Positions 1-8,554 are shown, counted from the stretch's first letter. The stretch is DNA of 45,858 nucleotides from Deltaproteobacteria bacterium (GCA_021848385.1 JAJZUQ010000021.1:1-45858); one strand, 5' to 3'. Notes: generated from the sequence alone by a model not told the origin. Program-made: numbers and translations.

Positions 1-82
1 TACGCTTCTGAAAAGACGGACCCGCCGTGTTCGTCGGCCTCGGCTATCCGTTCTGACATACGGTACAGCACAAGGGGGTACC

Positions 83-1087
83 ATGGAAAAAACAACTTGG
101 TCTGTCCCGGACCTGTTGCAACTCTCCGGCGGGTACTGGAGCACCTGCACCCTCCACGCAGGGGTCAAGCTGGATATTTTCACCTGTCTGGCTGAAGGGG
201 GGACGACCGCCGCGACCCTGGCTGATCAACTACGCCTCGACCCCCGCGGGCTCGCCATGCTTCTGAACGCCCTTGCTGCCATGGGGCTTCTGGAGAAAAG
301 TGGCAACATCTACACATCGACTCCCTTTGCGGCAGAACATCTCTCCAAGTCCTCCCATGGCTACCTGGGACACATCATCATGCACCATCATCATCTGATG
401 GAAAGCTGGGATCACCTCGACGAGGCAGTGCTCAGCGGTGAGCCGATCCGGAGACGTGATTCCCACGCTACCGATGCGGAGGCGAGGGAGAGCTTCGAGA
501 TGGGGATGTTCAACCTGGCGATGCAGGTGGCTCCCCGCATTGTTCCCCGCATCGATCTTACCGGTCGCCGGCGGCTTCTTGACCTGGGGGGTGGCCCCGG
601 CACCTATGCCATCCATTTCTGCCTCCACAATCCGGAGCTGACGGCAGTGGTAGTCGATCTTCCCACTACCCGCCCCTTTGCGGAAAAGACCATCACCCGC
701 TTCGGCCTGTCCGACCGGATCGCCTTTGCCGACGGAGACTTCATCACCCGGGAGATCGACGGACGCTATGATGTGGCCTGGCTCTCCCACATACTCCACG
801 GCGAGGGGCCGGAGGAGTGCGCCGTGACCCTCAAAAGGGGGGTGGCAGCCCTGGAGCCGGGGGGACTTCTCCTGGTGCAGGAGTTCATCCTGGATGACAC
901 CAGGGACGGCCCCGTATTCCCCGCCCTCTTCTCCCTCAACATGCTTTTGGGGACCCCCCATGGTCAAGCATATGCAGAAGGGGAACTGAAGGAGATGCTG
1001 ACCGCCGCGGGGCTCATCGATGTGCGGCGCATTCCCCTGGAACTTCCCAACGGGGCAGGAATTATCGCCGGAACGGTGCGGGGGTAA
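83..1087 (+). CDS. SAM-dependent methyltransferase with N-terminal dimerisation domain
   Basis: A 334-residue protein of the O-methyltransferase type related to acetylserotonin and hydroxyneurosporene methyltransferases. Residues about 15-85 look like the winged-helix dimerisation domain (ends in a GLLEKSGNIYTST-like wing). The Rossmann methyltransferase core follows, with SAM motif I LLDLGGGPGTY at about 165-175, an acidic strand VVVDLP at 189-194, and a WLSHILHG segment at 233-240 typical of this family. The ATG has a good ribosome site (AAGGGGG, 6 bases upstream). It starts a plus-strand run and is followed 8 bases later by a lipoprotein gene. The substrate cannot be told from sequence; a small hydroxylated or carboxylated molecule is the family norm. 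Family confident, substrate unknown. Confidence 0.85.
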   Translation: MEKTTWSVPDLLQLSGGYWSTCTLHAGVKLDIFTCLAEGGTTAATLADQLRLDPRGLAMLLNALAAMGLLEKSGNIYTSTPFAAEHLSKSSHGYLGHIIMHHHHLMESWDHLDEAVLSGEPIRRRDSHATDAEARESFEMGMFNLAMQVAPRIVPRIDLTGRRRLLDLGGGPGTYAIHFCLHNPELTAVVVDLPTTRPFAEKTITRFGLSDRIAFADGDFITREIDGRYDVAWLSHILHGEGPEECAVTLKRGVAALEPGGLLLVQEFILDDTRDGPVFPALFSLNMLLGTPHGQAYAEGELKEMLTAAGLIDVRRIPLELPNGAGIIAGTVRG

Positions 1088-1095
1088 CGGGAACA

Positions 1096-1695
1096 ATGCG
1101 GATCCTGACAGCCATGGCAGTTCTGCTGGTCCTTTTCGGCTGCACATCCCGCCCCAAGATGCCTCCAATTCCCCCGGATGGAGTGGTGCTTGCCTTTGGT
1201 GACAGTATCACTTACGGCACCGGTGCCACCCGGGAGGAGAGCTACCCGGCAATCCTGGCCCGGGAGATCGGTTTCCGGGTGGTGAATGCCGGGGTGCCGG
1301 GGGAGGTGACCTCAGAGGGTCTGGCACGACTTCCGTTAGTGCTCGACCAGGAACGGCCGTCACTCATGATTCTCTGTCTTGGCGGGAACGACATCATTCG
1401 CCACCTGGACAGCCGGCAGACGGCCAGCAATCTGCGCGCCATGGTCCGGATAGCACGGGAGCGGGGCATCTCCGTTGTCCTTGTCGGAGTACCCTCCTTC
1501 AGTCTTACCATGGACCCTCCCCCCTACTACGGTGAAATCGCCGGCGAGTTCGGCATCCCCTTCGACGGAAAATCCCTTCCCCGCATACTCGGGGATCGCT
1601 CCCTGAAATCGGACTACATCCATCCCAATGCCACCGGATACCGGCAACTTGCCATGGCACTGACGCGACTGCTCCACAAGAGCGGCGCCTTCTGA
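1096..1695 (+). CDS. GDSL/SGNH-family esterase lipoprotein
   Basis: A 199-residue serine hydrolase of the SGNH class (TesA-like arylesterase or lysophospholipase). The N-terminus is a lipoprotein signal with lipobox LFGC (Cys16), so the mature enzyme should be membrane-anchored outside the cytoplasm. Catalytic blocks are present: GDSITYGTG with Ser37, the oxyanion Gly in VNAGVPGE, GGND at 96-99, and the Asp/His pair in DYIHPNATGY (Asp173, His176). It sits between the methyltransferase (8-base gap) and an acyl-ACP thioesterase-like gene, hinting at acyl-ester or lipid metabolism, though that link is inferred only from position. Confidence 0.88.
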   Translation: MRILTAMAVLLVLFGCTSRPKMPPIPPDGVVLAFGDSITYGTGATREESYPAILAREIGFRVVNAGVPGEVTSEGLARLPLVLDQERPSLMILCLGGNDIIRHLDSRQTASNLRAMVRIARERGISVVLVGVPSFSLTMDPPPYYGEIAGEFGIPFDGKSLPRILGDRSLKSDYIHPNATGYRQLAMALTRLLHKSGAF

Positions 1696-1708
1696 TGAAC
1701 GGATTGCC

Positions 1709-2476
1709 ATGACCGATCTCATCTACGAGAAACAGTTCAGGGTTCGGTCCTACGAAGTGGACCTGGCAAGGAAACTTCGACCGACCGTTCTCCTCAATTA
1801 CCTGCAGGACGCGGCCGGTGACCACGCCCGCATATTGGGGGTCGCGGTTAGCGATCTCATGCGGCGCAACCTTACCTGGGTCCTTTCCCGTTACCACCTG
1901 CGGTTCGAGGGTGAGGCAGGGACGGGTGAGGTAGTCCGCATCCGCACCTGGCCCTCCAGCCGGTCAGGACTCTTCTCCTGTCGCGAGTTTGAAGTACTAA
2001 GAGCCGACGGCACCCCGTTGGCGCTCGTCACCAGTTCCTGGGCGGTGGTGGACGTGGCGACCAGAAGGCCGGTCCGCCTCGCCACCCACCTTCCCGACTA
2101 CCCCCTCCTCACCCGGCGGGTAGTGGACGACGATTTCCCTTCACTACCCCGACTGGGGGAGGCGATAACCGAGATGCCGTTCCGGGTGCGCCGTTCGGAT
2201 CTCGACCTGAATCGCCACGTAAATAACGTCGTCTATGTCGAGTGGGCGCTGGAGACAATCCCTCCGGAGGTAACCGACACGTTCCGGCTGACTGAGTTGG
2301 AGGTCGCCTTCCGTGCTGAAGCACTCTACGGCGACTGGGTCATGGCACGATCCGCTCCGACGAGAGACGATACGTCCCCCTCTTTTGTCCACCAGTTGAT
2401 GAACGAACGGGACGGCCGTGAGCTGACCCGGCTTGTCAGCCGCTGGCGTCCTGCGTCCGCCGACCAGGTGGAGTGA
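1709..2476 (+). CDS. Acyl-ACP thioesterase-like double-hotdog protein
   Basis: 255 residues forming two hotdog domains (about 1-135 and 150-250), the layout of FatA/FatB-type acyl-ACP thioesterases. The second half carries DLDLNRHVNNVVY (164-176); the Asn/His pair (N168, H170) matches the conserved catalytic region of the family. The predicted reaction is hydrolysis of long-chain acyl-ACP to free fatty acid in the cytoplasm. The start is the ATG 13 bases after the lipoprotein stop; the ribosome site is weak. Its stop overlaps the GTG start of mtfA (GTGA), implying translational coupling. Family well supported, chain-length specificity unknown. Confidence 0.85.
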   Translation: MTDLIYEKQFRVRSYEVDLARKLRPTVLLNYLQDAAGDHARILGVAVSDLMRRNLTWVLSRYHLRFEGEAGTGEVVRIRTWPSSRSGLFSCREFEVLRADGTPLALVTSSWAVVDVATRRPVRLATHLPDYPLLTRRVVDDDFPSLPRLGEAITEMPFRVRRSDLDLNRHVNNVVYVEWALETIPPEVTDTFRLTELEVAFRAEALYGDWVMARSAPTRDDTSPSFVHQLMNERDGRELTRLVSRWRPASADQVE

Positions 2477-3270
2477 TCGTGCTCTTCATCACCGCTTCGC
2501 GACGCAATCGCCTCCGCAATCAGCCGTTCCCTCCCGCCTGGGAACGGATACTTGAGCAGGAGGTCCCCCTCTACAACTCCCTGCCACTAACCGACCGGGA
2601 GGAACTCAAGGGGCACATCCTGGTCTTCCTGGCGGAGAAGCAGTTCGAAGGGGCGGGTGGACTCGTGATTACCGACGGTATCCGGGTGAAGATAGCTGCC
2701 CAGGCCTGTCTGCTCCTGCTCCACCGGGAGACCGATTATTATCCCGGCCTTTCATCCATCGTCGTCTACCCGGATGAATACCTGGCCCCCTTCGAGGAAC
2801 TGGACGAGACGGGGGTGGTGACATCGGGAACCGACCGGCGCAGCGGTGAATCAGGGGAGCAGGGGACCCTGGTGCTGTCATGGGCGGATATACAGATGGC
2901 GGGAGTTGACGGAGATGGCGCGTACAATGTCGTGCTCCATGAGTTCGCCCACCAGTTGGACGCCGAGGACGGCATCACGGACGAAACGCCTTTCTTCCCA
3001 CGACGCGCCGTCCGGAAACACTGGCAGCGGACACTGGAAGCCGAGTACGTACGGATGAAGGAAGAGGTCGGCAGAGGAACTGTTTCCGTGCTGGACCCCT
3101 ACGGAGCCGAAAGCCCGGCGGAGTTCTTCGCCGTGGCGACGGAAGCATTCTTTGAGAACCCTCGAGGACTTAAGGAGCATCACTTGGCTCTCTACGAGGA
3201 GTTGAGCCGTTACTACCGTCAGGACCCGGCGACTTGGCCGGCAACTATTTCAATCGGAGGAACATCATGA
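2473..3270 (+). CDS. mtfA: MtfA-family zinc metallopeptidase
   Basis: A 265-residue cytosolic gluzincin of the MtfA (DgsA/Mlc anti-repressor) family. The zinc site HEFAHQLD is at about 156-163, and a downstream ESPAEFFAVATEAFFE stretch supplies the third ligand glutamate, as in MtfA. The N-terminal helix region with FPPAWERILEQEVPLY is also characteristic. In E. coli MtfA binds Mlc and has aminopeptidase activity; no Mlc homologue is visible here, so its partner in this organism is unknown. It starts with GTG inside the preceding stop (GTGA overlap) and its own stop overlaps the next gene (ATGA), so it is inside a coupled operon. Confidence 0.9.
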   Translation: MIVLFITASRRNRLRNQPFPPAWERILEQEVPLYNSLPLTDREELKGHILVFLAEKQFEGAGGLVITDGIRVKIAAQACLLLLHRETDYYPGLSSIVVYPDEYLAPFEELDETGVVTSGTDRRSGESGEQGTLVLSWADIQMAGVDGDGAYNVVLHEFAHQLDAEDGITDETPFFPRRAVRKHWQRTLEAEYVRMKEEVGRGTVSVLDPYGAESPAEFFAVATEAFFENPRGLKEHHLALYEELSRYYRQDPATWPATISIGGTS

Positions 3271-3920
3271 CACAGACCCAGGAACTGGTGGCATGGACCC
3301 ACCAACAGAAGTGCGAAAAGGCGGTGGAATCTCTCGGCAAGAATGGCTTTACCGCCGTCTACTGCCCCACGGCCGATTCGGCACAGGAGTACATACTTAA
3401 GGAAGCGGCTGCCGCACAAGCCATCGGTTTTGGCGGTTCCCTGTCGGTAGTCGATCTACAGGTTATCGACGCGCTTCGCGCACAGGGAAAGGAGCTTCTC
3501 ATCCATAACGTGCCGGGACTCTCCCCGGAAGAAAGGATCGCCATTTTGCGCCGCCAGTTGACCTGCGATCTGTTCCTCACCGGCAGCAACGCGGTGACCC
3601 TTTCCGGCATCCTCGTCAACATCGACGGTGTCGGCAATCGGGCCGCCTCCATGTTCTTCGGCCCCCGGCAGGTGATCGTGGTTGTCGGTCGGAACAAGCT
3701 GGTAGACGGTGACATTAATGACGCCATCAAACGGGTGAAAAACTGGGCTTCCCCACCCAACGCAAAGCGGCTCAACTACAACACCCCCTGCGCCAAGACC
3801 GGTTTCTGCAGTGACTGCAATTCGCCCGACCGGATCTGCCGCGTCACCACCATCATTGACCGGAAACCGCGTCTGACTGACATGCGGGTCCTGGTGGTAA
3901 ACGAAGAGCTGGGGCTCTGA
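3267..3920 (+). CDS. LUD-domain protein (LutC/YkgG-like, DUF162)
   Basis: 217 residues. The body matches the LUD (lactate utilisation) domain: GFGGSLSVVDLQVIDAL at about 54-70 and DLFLTGSNAVTLSGILVNIDG near 101-121. The C-terminal part has cysteines 175, 181, 184 and 191 in a CAKTGFCSDC...C arrangement, common in stand-alone LUD proteins and possibly a metal site. The start at 3267 is chosen over an in-frame upstream codon at 3234 because CGGAGG lies 6 bases before it and the ATGA overlaps the mtfA stop. No lutA or lutB partner is adjacent, so a role in lactate oxidation is not supported by context. Confidence 0.82.
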   Translation: MTQTQELVAWTHQQKCEKAVESLGKNGFTAVYCPTADSAQEYILKEAAAAQAIGFGGSLSVVDLQVIDALRAQGKELLIHNVPGLSPEERIAILRRQLTCDLFLTGSNAVTLSGILVNIDGVGNRAASMFFGPRQVIVVVGRNKLVDGDINDAIKRVKNWASPPNAKRLNYNTPCAKTGFCSDCNSPDRICRVTTIIDRKPRLTDMRVLVVNEELGL

Positions 3921-3928
3921 GTTAACGA

Positions 3929-4645
3929 GTGCTACGCGCATTTCTCGATATCCTCTTTCCTCCCCTCTGTCATATCTGCCGCACCTTTATCCCGGCGGCC
4001 GGCCCGCTTCACATCTGTGCCGGCTGCCGGGAGTCAATTACCACCATCTCATCACCCCTCTGCGACCTCTGCGGCATGCCGTTCGGCACAATCGACGGTT
4101 TCGACCACCGCTGCGGCGCCTGCTCCATTTCCCCTCCCCGCTTCGATGCCGCCCGGGCCGCTACCCGGTTCGACGGGCCGGTCAGGGAGATGATCCATCG
4201 TTTCAAGTATGACCAGCGGGTCCAGCTGTCACGCCCTCTCGGCCTGATTACTGCCGAAACTCTTGCGCCCTGGGCCGCTGCCATCACCTCCGACCTGGTG
4301 GTACCGGTGCCGCTCCATGTCAGGCGCCTGCGTCAGCGTGGCTTCAACCAGGCGGTGCTGATCGGTCAGGTGCTTGCCCACCAATGGCAGCTCCCTTTGG
4401 ACCGAACCTGCCTGCGCCGCATCCGCTGGACCGAACCCCAGATAAATCTCTCTGCAGCTGAACGGACAGCCAACGTTCGCGGGGCGTTCGCCGTAAGTGC
4501 GCCATCCCGGGTGGAGGGGCGACGGGTTCTTCTCGTTGACGACGTCTTTACCACGGGAAGCACGGTGACCGAATGCGCGCGAGCCCTGAAAGGGGCGGGC
4601 GCGACGGAGGTCAGAGTGGTTACGGTGGCTCGGGCCGTGGCATGA
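3929..4645 (+). CDS. comF: ComF-family phosphoribosyltransferase
   Basis: 238 residues. The N-terminus has a four-pair cysteine zinc-ribbon region (C14/C17, C30/C33, C45/C48, C62/C65) followed by a type I phosphoribosyltransferase fold with the PRPP loop VLLVDDVFTTGST at about 200-212. This is the standard ComF/GntX layout. ComF is needed for DNA uptake in transformable species, but non-competent bacteria also keep it, and no other competence genes are in this window. The start is GTG at 3929, 8 bases after the LUD gene; an ATG with a better ribosome site is not available upstream of the zinc region. Last gene of the 83-4645 run. Confidence 0.88.
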   Translation: MLRAFLDILFPPLCHICRTFIPAAGPLHICAGCRESITTISSPLCDLCGMPFGTIDGFDHRCGACSISPPRFDAARAATRFDGPVREMIHRFKYDQRVQLSRPLGLITAETLAPWAAAITSDLVVPVPLHVRRLRQRGFNQAVLIGQVLAHQWQLPLDRTCLRRIRWTEPQINLSAAERTANVRGAFAVSAPSRVEGRRVLLVDDVFTTGSTVTECARALKGAGATEVRVVTVARAVA

Positions 4646-4660
4646 GCGGTGGGTAAACCC

Positions 4661-4689
4661 TTGACAAGTTTTTATTACGGTAATACATT
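4661..4689 (+). promoter_or_regulatory. Sigma-70-type promoter of first tandem c7 cytochrome
   Basis: A perfect -35 TTGACA (4661-4666), 17-base spacer and -10 TACATT (4684-4689), 38 bases before the ATG of the cytochrome at 4727. The same TTGACAAGTTTT block recurs before the second tandem copy. Confidence 0.65.
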
Positions 4690-4726
4690 AAGCCAGTTTT
4701 AACAATCCTCGCATGGAGGCAGATAC

Positions 4727-4993
4727 ATGAAGAGAATTCTTGCTGGTGCAGTGATGGTTGCATGTGTCGCAACAATGGCTATGGCTGCCGATACGGTAGT
4801 CATGCCTGCAAAAAACGGAAACGTCACCTTCAATCATGCAGCACACAATGCCCGCCTCGAATGCAAGGTTTGCCACGGCGGAGGAAGGCCCGGCAAGATC
4901 GACATCAACAAAGCAACGGCACACAGACTCTGCAAGGGATGCCATGAGACGAAGCACGGACCGACTAAATGCGCAGATTGCCATAAAAAATAG
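4727..4993 (+). CDS. Periplasmic triheme cytochrome c7 (PpcA family), tandem copy 1
   Basis: 88 residues with a Sec signal peptide (cleavage after AMA, about residue 20) and a mature domain of about 68 residues. Three CXXCH sites are present: CKVCH at 46-50, CKGCH at 69-73 and CADCH at 82-86. The TFNHAAH stretch (35-40) supplies distal histidines as in the PpcA FPHKAH motif. The family carries electrons through the periplasm between inner-membrane quinone oxidoreductases and outer-membrane conduits in Geobacter. It has its own promoter and a second paralogue follows at 5081. The pairing resembles the ppcB/ppcC pair of G. sulfurreducens, but which orthologue this is cannot be settled without alignment. 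Confidence 0.93.
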   Translation: MKRILAGAVMVACVATMAMAADTVVMPAKNGNVTFNHAAHNARLECKVCHGGGRPGKIDINKATAHRLCKGCHETKHGPTKCADCHKK

Positions 4994-5013
4994 ACGATTC
5001 CCGTCAACCATGC

Positions 5014-5042
5014 TTGACAAGTTTTAATTATACAATTATATT
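5014..5042 (+). promoter_or_regulatory. Sigma-70-type promoter of second tandem c7 cytochrome
   Basis: TTGACA (5014-5019), 17-base spacer, TATATT (5037-5042). Spacer and -35 context (TTGACAAGTTTT then AATTA) are nearly identical to the promoter at 4661, so the duplication included the promoter and each copy can be transcribed independently. Confidence 0.7.
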
Positions 5043-5080
5043 TGGCAGGCTTTAATACTACGTTTTTCTGGGGGATATTA

Positions 5081-5350
5081 ATGAAACGGATTCTTGCTGG
5101 CGTAATGATGGTCGCTTTTGCCGCGACAATGGCAATGGCTGCTGATTCAGTGACGTTGACCGCAAAGAACGGCAATGTCACTTTCAACCACAAGGCCCAC
5201 AGTGCAGCAAACGCATGTAAGGTATGTCACGGCGATGCGGCTCCCGGCAAACTCACCCTCAGCAAAGATGCTGCCCACAAGCTCTGCAAGGGGTGCCATG
5301 ACGTGAAGAAGCAGGGACCGACGAAGTGCGGGGAATGCCACAAGAAATAA
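5081..5350 (+). CDS. Periplasmic triheme cytochrome c7 (PpcA family), tandem copy 2
   Basis: 89 residues. Signal peptide almost identical to that of copy 1 (MKRILAG...AMAMAAD), then a mature c7 domain with CKVCH, CKGCH and CGECH and a TFNHKAH distal-histidine motif. The C-terminus GPTKCGECHKK is the classic PpcA-family ending. The start at 5081 is chosen over an upstream in-frame codon at 5042 because GGGGG lies 7 bases before it and only this start gives a clean signal peptide. A hairpin terminator begins 26 bases after the stop. Its terminator is nearly the same sequence as that beyond the cytochrome at 8769-9041, which suggests these copies spread with their flanks. Confidence 0.93.
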   Translation: MKRILAGVMMVAFAATMAMAADSVTLTAKNGNVTFNHKAHSAANACKVCHGDAAPGKLTLSKDAAHKLCKGCHDVKKQGPTKCGECHKK

Positions 5351-5376
5351 GATCTGCCTGATTGAAAGTCTGACAA

Positions 5377-5404
5377 GGGGTGGTCGAAAGACCATCCCTT
5401 TTTT
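5377..5404 (+). terminator. Intrinsic terminator after tandem c7 cytochromes
   Basis: A 9-bp stem GGGGTGGTC / GACCATCCC with a GAAA tetraloop followed by six T. The hairpin core GGGGTGGTCGAAAGACC reappears on the minus strand at 8583-8618. Confidence 0.88.
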
Positions 5405-5583
5405 CGTGCGTAAAATTTATGCCGGGAAAGGGAGCAGCTGGCTCGCCGGGCACCCAGAGGAGTTTCGCCTGTCGTTGGAGAAGTTGGCAGGAAGCTGTAT
5501 TCTTTGCTTGTAAAACGCCATTTTATTTGTTATGGTACGTGCTGCATGCAGTTGAATAACACCCTGTTAATTCTGGAGAAACC

Positions 5584-6051
5584 ATGGCAAAAAGCTTTGA
5601 TTTTAAACGGTTGCGGCGGTTGACCACTATCTACCTGGTTGTGCAGGTGTTCCTCGTTATTCTCCTCGTCTACATGGCGATGAATTTCCAGGCTGGCTTG
5701 CAGGCCGAGGGACGTCCCCAGCGTTTCCTCCACAGCGTGGTCGTGTCACTGGTGATCCAGCTCGCCCTGTTCTACCCTCTCAACAAGTTCGCCGGACGGC
5801 AGGCGGAGCGGGAAGTGGACTCCTGCGCCTCCGATCTTTCCGAGGAGGAACAGAAGAAACTCCGGTCAAAGAGGATCATCGGCGACAGCATCAAGACGGC
5901 CATATTCATCTTCTTCATCACCTTCATTTTCAAGGCGCCCCAGGACCGGTTCGTGTTGAGCGTCATCTTCTTCTCGTTTATCCTGACGATCCTTTCCTAT
6001 GTCCAGTGCTACAACTTCGCCGCTAAACGCCTGATGCGGGAGAAGGGTTGA
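5584..6051 (+). CDS. Four-helix inner-membrane protein of unknown function
   Basis: 155 residues, not recognised as a named family. Four hydrophobic segments are evident: about 15-38 (IYLVVQVFLVILLVYMAM), 55-72 (VVVSLVIQLALFYPL), 101-118 (IKTAIFIFFITFIF) and 124-146. Between the second and third lies a charged cytosolic-looking loop with SDLSEEEQKKLRSKR. ATG preceded by TGGAGAAACC. The gene is convergent with the DinG-like helicase and the two coding regions overlap by 29 bases at their 3' ends. Codon use and GC are normal for the window, so it is likely a real resident gene. Confidence 0.75.
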   Translation: MAKSFDFKRLRRLTTIYLVVQVFLVILLVYMAMNFQAGLQAEGRPQRFLHSVVVSLVIQLALFYPLNKFAGRQAEREVDSCASDLSEEEQKKLRSKRIIGDSIKTAIFIFFITFIFKAPQDRFVLSVIFFSFILTILSYVQCYNFAAKRLMREKG

Positions 6052-8545
6052 AGAACTCGGCCATCCGGGCCAGCACCTCCTCCCGTTTTTCCCTGACCGG
6101 CTCCACCCCGGCGAGTGCCTGAAGAAAGTAGCGCCCGTAATTCTTGGACAACACGCGGCTGTCCAGAATCAGCACCGCCCCCCGATCTTCCCGGCTCCGG
6201 ATGAGCCGCCCGAAACCCTGTTTGAACTTGATCACCGCCTGGGGGACGGTGTACTCGATGAACGGGTCCCCCCCCATCCGGGTGATGTGCTCGGCCCGCG
6301 CCTCCAGGATCGGTTCGGTCGGGACACGAAATGGGAGACGGGTTATCACCACCATCTCCAGCGCCCTCCCCTGTACGTCCACCCCCTCCCAGAAAGAATC
6401 GGTACCGAACAGCACTGCATTCTGCTCCTTCTTGAAACGGGAAAGGAGAAGGTGCCGGTTGAGCTCCCCCTGGCGGAGCGGTGTCAGCCCCCGAGCCGCG
6501 AGAGGTTTGGACAGCCGCCCATGGATGCGGCTCAGAAGGTCGTAGGAGGTAAAGAGGACGAAGGCACGCCCCTGGGAGATGGTCAGCCCCTCCAGCAGTA
6601 CTTCTCCCAACGCCGCTTCGAAGGCGGGAGAGGTCGGCTCCGGCAGATCGGCGGGGATACCGACAAAGGCCTGGCGCCCGTAGTCAAAGGGGGAGGCGAG
6701 GAGCAGCTCCGTGACCCGCTCCCGGGGGAGGAGGTTGATGCCGGTCCGCCGCTCCAGATAGTCGAACTTTTCCCCCACTGCCAGGGTAGCGGAGGTGACG
6801 ACCACTGTCCGGAATTTGTCCAGCACTACCTTCTTGAGTGATTCGGCCACCTCCAGGGGAGACGAGCAGAGACGCACGGTCATCCCCCGCTGTCCCCGGC
6901 TCACCTCGAACCATCGACAGAACCCCTCCTCGCGCCCCGCAAAAAAAAGAAGCTGCTCCACCACCCCTTCCAGCCGCCCCGTGACCCCCTTCAGATCAAT
7001 GAGGCTCCCTGAAAGCTTTTCCGCGGCCTTGTCCGGGAGTTTGCCGCATGCCTTGAGGAATCCCCGCAGTGCCGCCGTGTAATCGGCCAGCTCCCGTGCC
7101 AGTTCCCGGACCCGGTCTTCCGTCTCCTGCCAGAAGGGGGTGGCATAGAGTGCGGGGGTAACGCGGAGTTTCTGCTCGCCAACCTTGTCGCCGGTCCGTT
7201 TCAGATGAGAAAGGAGGGCAAGTCCTATGGCGTCAAGGGTGCCGGACGCCCGCTCCACCAGGGTGGCACGGTGGGGGATGAGACGGCTTTCCAGGATAGC
7301 GGCGATCTCCATGTAGAGATCATCAAGCGCCTCCGGTACATCCCGGGAGAGTTGCAGGGAAAGCTGGGATAGGAGCCCACGCTGATGCTTGCGTGGGTGC
7401 TGGAGCTTGCCGAACAGCTTCACGAGCCCCTGGCGGGTCACCTGGTTCGAGAGATAACTGGTTGCCACGTCCTCCAGGTGATGCCCCTCGTCGACGATAA
7501 GCCGCTCGAAGGGGGGAAGGATGGCCGTAGAGGCATAGCCGGTCTCCTGGCGTACCGCAACGTCGGCCATGAGGAGAGAATGGTTGACCACAAGAAGATC
7601 GGCGCTGGCGGCCGCCCGCCTGGCGGTATAGAAGAAACAGCGGCTGTAGTTTGGGCACTTGACCCTTCCGCACTGGTCCGCTTCGCAGCAGAGCTCTTCC
7701 CAGGTTTCGTCCCGGGGGATGAAGTTAAGGTCGCTCCGGCAACCGTCCCGGGTTATTTCGCTCCATGCCAGGAGCGCATCCAGCTCTTCCGCCGCCTCGT
7801 CCTTGAAAAGGGCCGGCTCGCTCTTTACCGTCGCCAGTTTTCGTAGACAGAGGTAGTTGCTCCTCCCCTTGACAAGGACGGCCTTGAACTCCAGGCCGCC
7901 GTGGCTCTGCAGGAAGGGAATGTCCTTCCGGGTGAGCTGCTCCTGGAGATTGATGGTGTTGGTGGAGATGACCACCCGCTCCTTGTTGCGAGTGGCCCAG
8001 AGGGCGGCGGGAAGAAGGTAGGCGAGGGATTTGCCGGTGCCGGTCCCCGCCTCGATGACCGCCACCTTCTCCCCGTTGAAAGCTTCGGCTACGGCAAATG
8101 CCATGCGGGTCTGCTCCTCCCGGAATTCATAACCGGGAAGACCGGCAAGGGGACCCTCCGGAGCGTAGAACCGCTCTACCTCGGGGAACGAAAGATGCTC
8201 CACCGCCTTGCGGGCAAAGGGGGCCACCGCCTGGTAGCAGCGTTCGGCCAGATTGTCGATGATGTAGAATCCGACACCCTGGTTCCCCAGAATGGAGGCG
8301 ATCTCCAGATCGGCCTGGGAAGGTGAGAGTCGACCGGTGGGGTGGTTGTGGATGACGACGTCGCCAAAAGAGGTAGCAATCATGATGGCGGCCACGGCAT
8401 CCCGGTTCCCCCGGGCGAGTGGCTCCACCTCGATCACCAGCCGGGCCTCGTCGGTCCGGCCGAGGAAGAAGACCTCGTTCCCGTCGGCATCGTCGATCGA
8501 CTCCCGCAGCTGGAGGATGGCATTTTCAGAAAAATAGCGCTTCAT
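6023..8545 (-). CDS. dinG: DinG/XPD-type helicase with N-terminal JAB/RadC-like domain
   Basis: 840 residues. The first ~115 form a JAB/JAMM-type domain with HNHPTGRLSPSQAD at 66-79, which keeps the HxH...SxxD zinc-ligand pattern of RadC. From ~140 on it is an XPD-family SF2 helicase: Walker A EAGTGTGKS (165-173), DEGH box (352-355), and an inserted Fe-S cysteine set between motifs I and II (C233, C286/287, C292, C297, C303). The C-terminal motifs are GTDSFWEGVDV and QGFGRLIRS. DinG unwinds R-loops, D-loops and forked DNA 5'-3'. The JAB fusion is unusual; DinG in Firmicutes is fused to an exonuclease instead. Overlaps the convergent membrane protein gene by 29 bases. Confidence 0.92.
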   Translation of the reverse strand: MKRYFSENAILQLRESIDDADGNEVFFLGRTDEARLVIEVEPLARGNRDAVAAIMIATSFGDVVIHNHPTGRLSPSQADLEIASILGNQGVGFYIIDNLAERCYQAVAPFARKAVEHLSFPEVERFYAPEGPLAGLPGYEFREEQTRMAFAVAEAFNGEKVAVIEAGTGTGKSLAYLLPAALWATRNKERVVISTNTINLQEQLTRKDIPFLQSHGGLEFKAVLVKGRSNYLCLRKLATVKSEPALFKDEAAEELDALLAWSEITRDGCRSDLNFIPRDETWEELCCEADQCGRVKCPNYSRCFFYTARRAAASADLLVVNHSLLMADVAVRQETGYASTAILPPFERLIVDEGHHLEDVATSYLSNQVTRQGLVKLFGKLQHPRKHQRGLLSQLSLQLSRDVPEALDDLYMEIAAILESRLIPHRATLVERASGTLDAIGLALLSHLKRTGDKVGEQKLRVTPALYATPFWQETEDRVRELARELADYTAALRGFLKACGKLPDKAAEKLSGSLIDLKGVTGRLEGVVEQLLFFAGREEGFCRWFEVSRGQRGMTVRLCSSPLEVAESLKKVVLDKFRTVVVTSATLAVGEKFDYLERRTGINLLPRERVTELLLASPFDYGRQAFVGIPADLPEPTSPAFEAALGEVLLEGLTISQGRAFVLFTSYDLLSRIHGRLSKPLAARGLTPLRQGELNRHLLLSRFKKEQNAVLFGTDSFWEGVDVQGRALEMVVITRLPFRVPTEPILEARAEHITRMGGDPFIEYTVPQAVIKFKQGFGRLIRSREDRGAVLILDSRVLSKNYGRYFLQALAGVEPVREKREEVLARMAEFFNPSPASGV

Positions 8546-8554
8546 GAGGCCATG

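Noticed and set aside
1-82. End of an upstream gene at the left edge
   Set aside because: All plus-strand frames either stop within the first bases or run into the methyltransferase gene out of frame; no protein similarity seen.
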